Shown here one piece after another: positions 20,439 to 21,506 of a DNA stretch of 21,506 nucleotides (positions are counted from its first letter, which is position 1; the number at the start of each line of letters is the position of its first letter). Made by a program: the position numbers and the translations under genes. Source of the stretch: Pseudozyma flocculosa PF-1. Lineage: Eukaryota > Basidiomycota > Ustilaginomycetes > Ustilaginales > Ustilaginaceae. The stretch spans positions 62,029 to 83,534 of the forward strand of contig NW_006920889.1 of NCBI RefSeq assembly GCF_000417875.1. Reading direction: 5' to 3'. A model generated the notes under the pieces. The model made no database searches. It was given only the letters and a program-made list of their open reading frames with translations, and was not told the DNA's origin.

Positions 20439-20603
20439 CCGGCTCGCTCTGCTGCACCGCACGTCGACAATGGTCACCTGCCTGGCCACACGGACCCATC
20501 ATCATGACTGCAGCTGCCGACGTGAGCTACGGTTACCTGGAAGCAAGAGCGAGGCAAGTGCGTGCAAGGTGGGTCTTCTTTGGCTGCACGTACGTACCCT
20601 ATG

Positions 20604-20609
20604 TATATA
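20604..20609 (+). promoter_or_regulatory. TATA-like element upstream of the secreted-protein gene
   Basis: TATATA lies in CTATGTATATACCCC, just after a CACGTACGTAC palindromic stretch, 419 bp above the start codon. No ATG is seen between it and the start at 21023. The strongly C/T-rich DNA in between looks like a fungal leader. Confidence 0.45.
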
Positions 20610-20717
20610 CCCCAACCAGCGGCTCCCCAACTCCGACTTGATATCGTCTGCCGCTCTCGTCGTTGTTGTCGCTGTCGCTGTCGCTCTCTTTCCCTTTCCC
20701 GTCTTTCGTTTCGTCTC

Positions 20718-20750
20718 CACCACCACCACCACCACCACCACCACCACCAC
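20718..20750 (+). repeat. (CAC)11 microsatellite
   Basis: Eleven perfect CAC units lie inside the pyrimidine-rich leader/promoter of the secreted-protein gene. The tract would be transcribed if the TATA-like element at 20604 is used. Confidence 0.95.
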
Positions 20751-21022
20751 CATCAACGTCGGCGCCACCCTCCCCTCCCCTCCCCTCCCCTTCCCTCCCC
20801 TCTCGTCTCCTTTCCGGTCCCCTGTTCGCCTCTCTCCCCTTCTTGTCACGGCCTTAGCTTCCCTCCCCGGAACCCCGCCAACGGATCCTCCCCCTCAAAC
20901 GCAGCGGACACTTCTGCACCATCACAGCCTCGACAGGCACCTAGATACCACCACGCTCCCTTGGCCACGGATAACACTCTTTGCTGTCCTTTCCGCTCCC
21001 TCTCCCCCTCTCTCGCCCCGCC

Positions 21023-21487
21023 ATGAAGCTCGCCCTGTTCAGCTGCGTGGCGCTCGCCATGGCCATGCCCGCCGCCATGGCAAAGACCACCATCGAGTAC
21101 ACCGACAAGACCCTCGCCCTCCCCATCATGGCCAGCTCCCGCGGCGCATCGTCCGTCGTCCCTACAAAGATGGGCACCGCCTTTTTCCCAGAGGTCCTCG
21201 ACATCCTCCCGCACGGCTTCCTCCCGCGCTCCGTAGAGGTCCCCAAGCCCCGCGGATACCAGAACAAGCGCCAGATCAAGCACCAGAACGAAAAGCGCAC
21301 CCTCGCCGCCGCCGCCTCCGCCAACAACGACAGCCAGCTCCTCGCCAGGGACGATGCCGCCGCCGCCGCCGCCGCCATGGCCAGCCCGCTCGCCACCCGC
21401 GCCGCGCCCCAGCTCCGCTTTGGCTACGGCGGCCAAAAGGTGCGCGGGCGTCTCGCTCGGCGGCTGCGTCTCGTGGAAAACTTACAT
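21023..21487 (+). CDS. Secreted protein with Kex2-type sites, truncated by sequence end
   Basis: The start is the first ATG after a 400-bp C/T-rich leader, in a CCGCC-ATG context. Residues 1-20 form a signal peptide (MKLALFSCVALAMAMPAAMA, likely cut before KTTIEY). The chain then has no Cys. Dibasic KR pairs at 82-83 and 91-92 flank QIKHQNE and look like Kex2 cuts made in the Golgi. An Ala-rich part follows (93-120), then LRFGYGGQK to residue 139. After that, at 21440, AAG|GTGCGC could be a 5' splice site, and the read-through part is suddenly Arg-rich. The apparent stop at 21494-21496 is inside a loxP-derived artefact, so the true C-terminus is missing. I do not recognise the family. A small secreted effector or cell-wall protein is possible but unproven. 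Confidence 0.7.
21440..21487 (+). other. Possible intron start in the secreted-protein gene
   Basis: GTGCGC directly follows AAG at 21437-21439, and the composition of the translated frame changes there from FGYGGQK to VRGRLARRLRL. No branch site or acceptor is present before the artefact, so the intron cannot be closed inside the window. The shift could also be plain coding sequence or a chimeric end. Confidence 0.3.
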
Positions 21488-21506
21488 TCGTTATAACTTC
21501 GTATAA
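21488..21506 (+). other. loxP half-site: linker or vector remnant
   Basis: Bases 21493-21506 are ATAACTTCGTATAA, which is the 13-base loxP arm plus the first base of its spacer. The preceding TCGT (21488-21491) also matches the flank of the 454 Titanium mate-pair linker as I recall it, with one extra T at 21492. The site stops exactly at the sequence end. This is best read as untrimmed library linker or vector, not fungal DNA. Confidence 0.85.

Larger units (their letters stand above)
18639..21022. promoter_or_regulatory. Intergenic: 3' flank of arrestin-like gene and promoter of secreted-protein gene
   Basis: No credible gene is seen in these 2.4 kb. The stretch holds a GT run near 18842-18860, (GCGA)5 at 18941-18960, three 10-base units at 18988-19017, a G9 run at 19517-19525, (GAC)8 at 19940-19963, (CCTCGC)10 at 20379-20438, a TATA-like element at 20604, (CAC)11 at 20718-20750 and a C/T-rich leader from about 20650 to 21022. 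Open frames here are made of the repeats or are shadows. No AATAAA-type signal was seen just after the arrestin-like stop. Confidence 0.5.

Noticed and set aside
20049..20489. Minus-strand frame with a long Arg-Ala dipeptide run
   Set aside because: The run is the translation of the (CCTCGC)10 array; the flanking residues are without domain features.
21493..21506. A natural Cre/loxP recombination site or P1-like mobile element
   Set aside because: Only one arm is present, it stops at the sequence edge, and nothing phage-like is nearby. A library or vector remnant explains it better.
1..21506. tRNA, rRNA, CRISPR, telomere repeats or transposon ends
   Set aside because: No cloverleaf-like pair of A and B boxes, no spaced direct repeats, no TTAGGG-type runs and no transposase-like frame was seen by eye.

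Overview
The window reads as GC-rich nuclear DNA of a basidiomycete fungus. Long open genes with few short introns (98 and 137 bp, GTGAGT donors, CTAAC or CTGAT branch-like motifs, CAG acceptors), pyrimidine-rich leaders, many triplet and hexamer repeats between genes, and proteins full of Ala/Ser/Pro/acidic runs all fit a smut-like fungus (Ustilaginomycotina: Ustilago, Sporisorium or Pseudozyma type). The genus is an inference and cannot be fixed from this sequence alone. No bacterial operon, rRNA, tRNA, CRISPR array, telomere repeat or transposon was seen.

Layout: (1) 1-6221, minus strand: a very long coiled-coil protein, at least 2041 residues, one 98-bp intron, with its 3' end off the left edge. 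(2) 6222-7140: leader and promoter of gene 1 plus the 3' flank of gene 2, with a G-tract cluster. (3) 7141-8594, minus strand: the beta subunit of protein geranylgeranyltransferase type I (Cdc43 family), 438 aa, one 137-bp intron, with all recognised zinc and lipid-binding residues in place. (4) 8595-11798: a 3.2-kb divergent intergenic region with CTG/CGG, GCCTC and CCTGG repeats, a TATA-like element and a probable 5'-leader intron. (5) 11799-18638, plus strand: a single-exon 2279-aa protein best explained as a giant arrestin-related trafficking adaptor whose arrestin fold is split by long disordered inserts and is followed by two LPxY motifs. (6) 18639-21022: repeat-rich intergenic DNA and the pyrimidine-rich promoter/leader of the next gene. 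(7) 21023 to the right edge, plus strand: the start of a secreted protein with a signal peptide and two Kex2-type KR sites.

The right edge is not natural sequence. The last 14 bases match one loxP arm plus the first spacer base, as found in the Cre circularisation linker of 454 mate-pair libraries or in BAC/fosmid vectors. The stop codon that seems to end the last gene is made of those bases, so that gene is really truncated.

The four genes do not form a known pathway. Geranylgeranylation of Rho-type GTPases, arrestin-directed endocytosis and a secreted Kex2 substrate all touch polarity, membrane traffic or secretion, but nothing here shows that they work together. The strongest candidates for something undescribed are the exploded arrestin, the unassigned giant coiled-coil protein and the truncated secreted protein.
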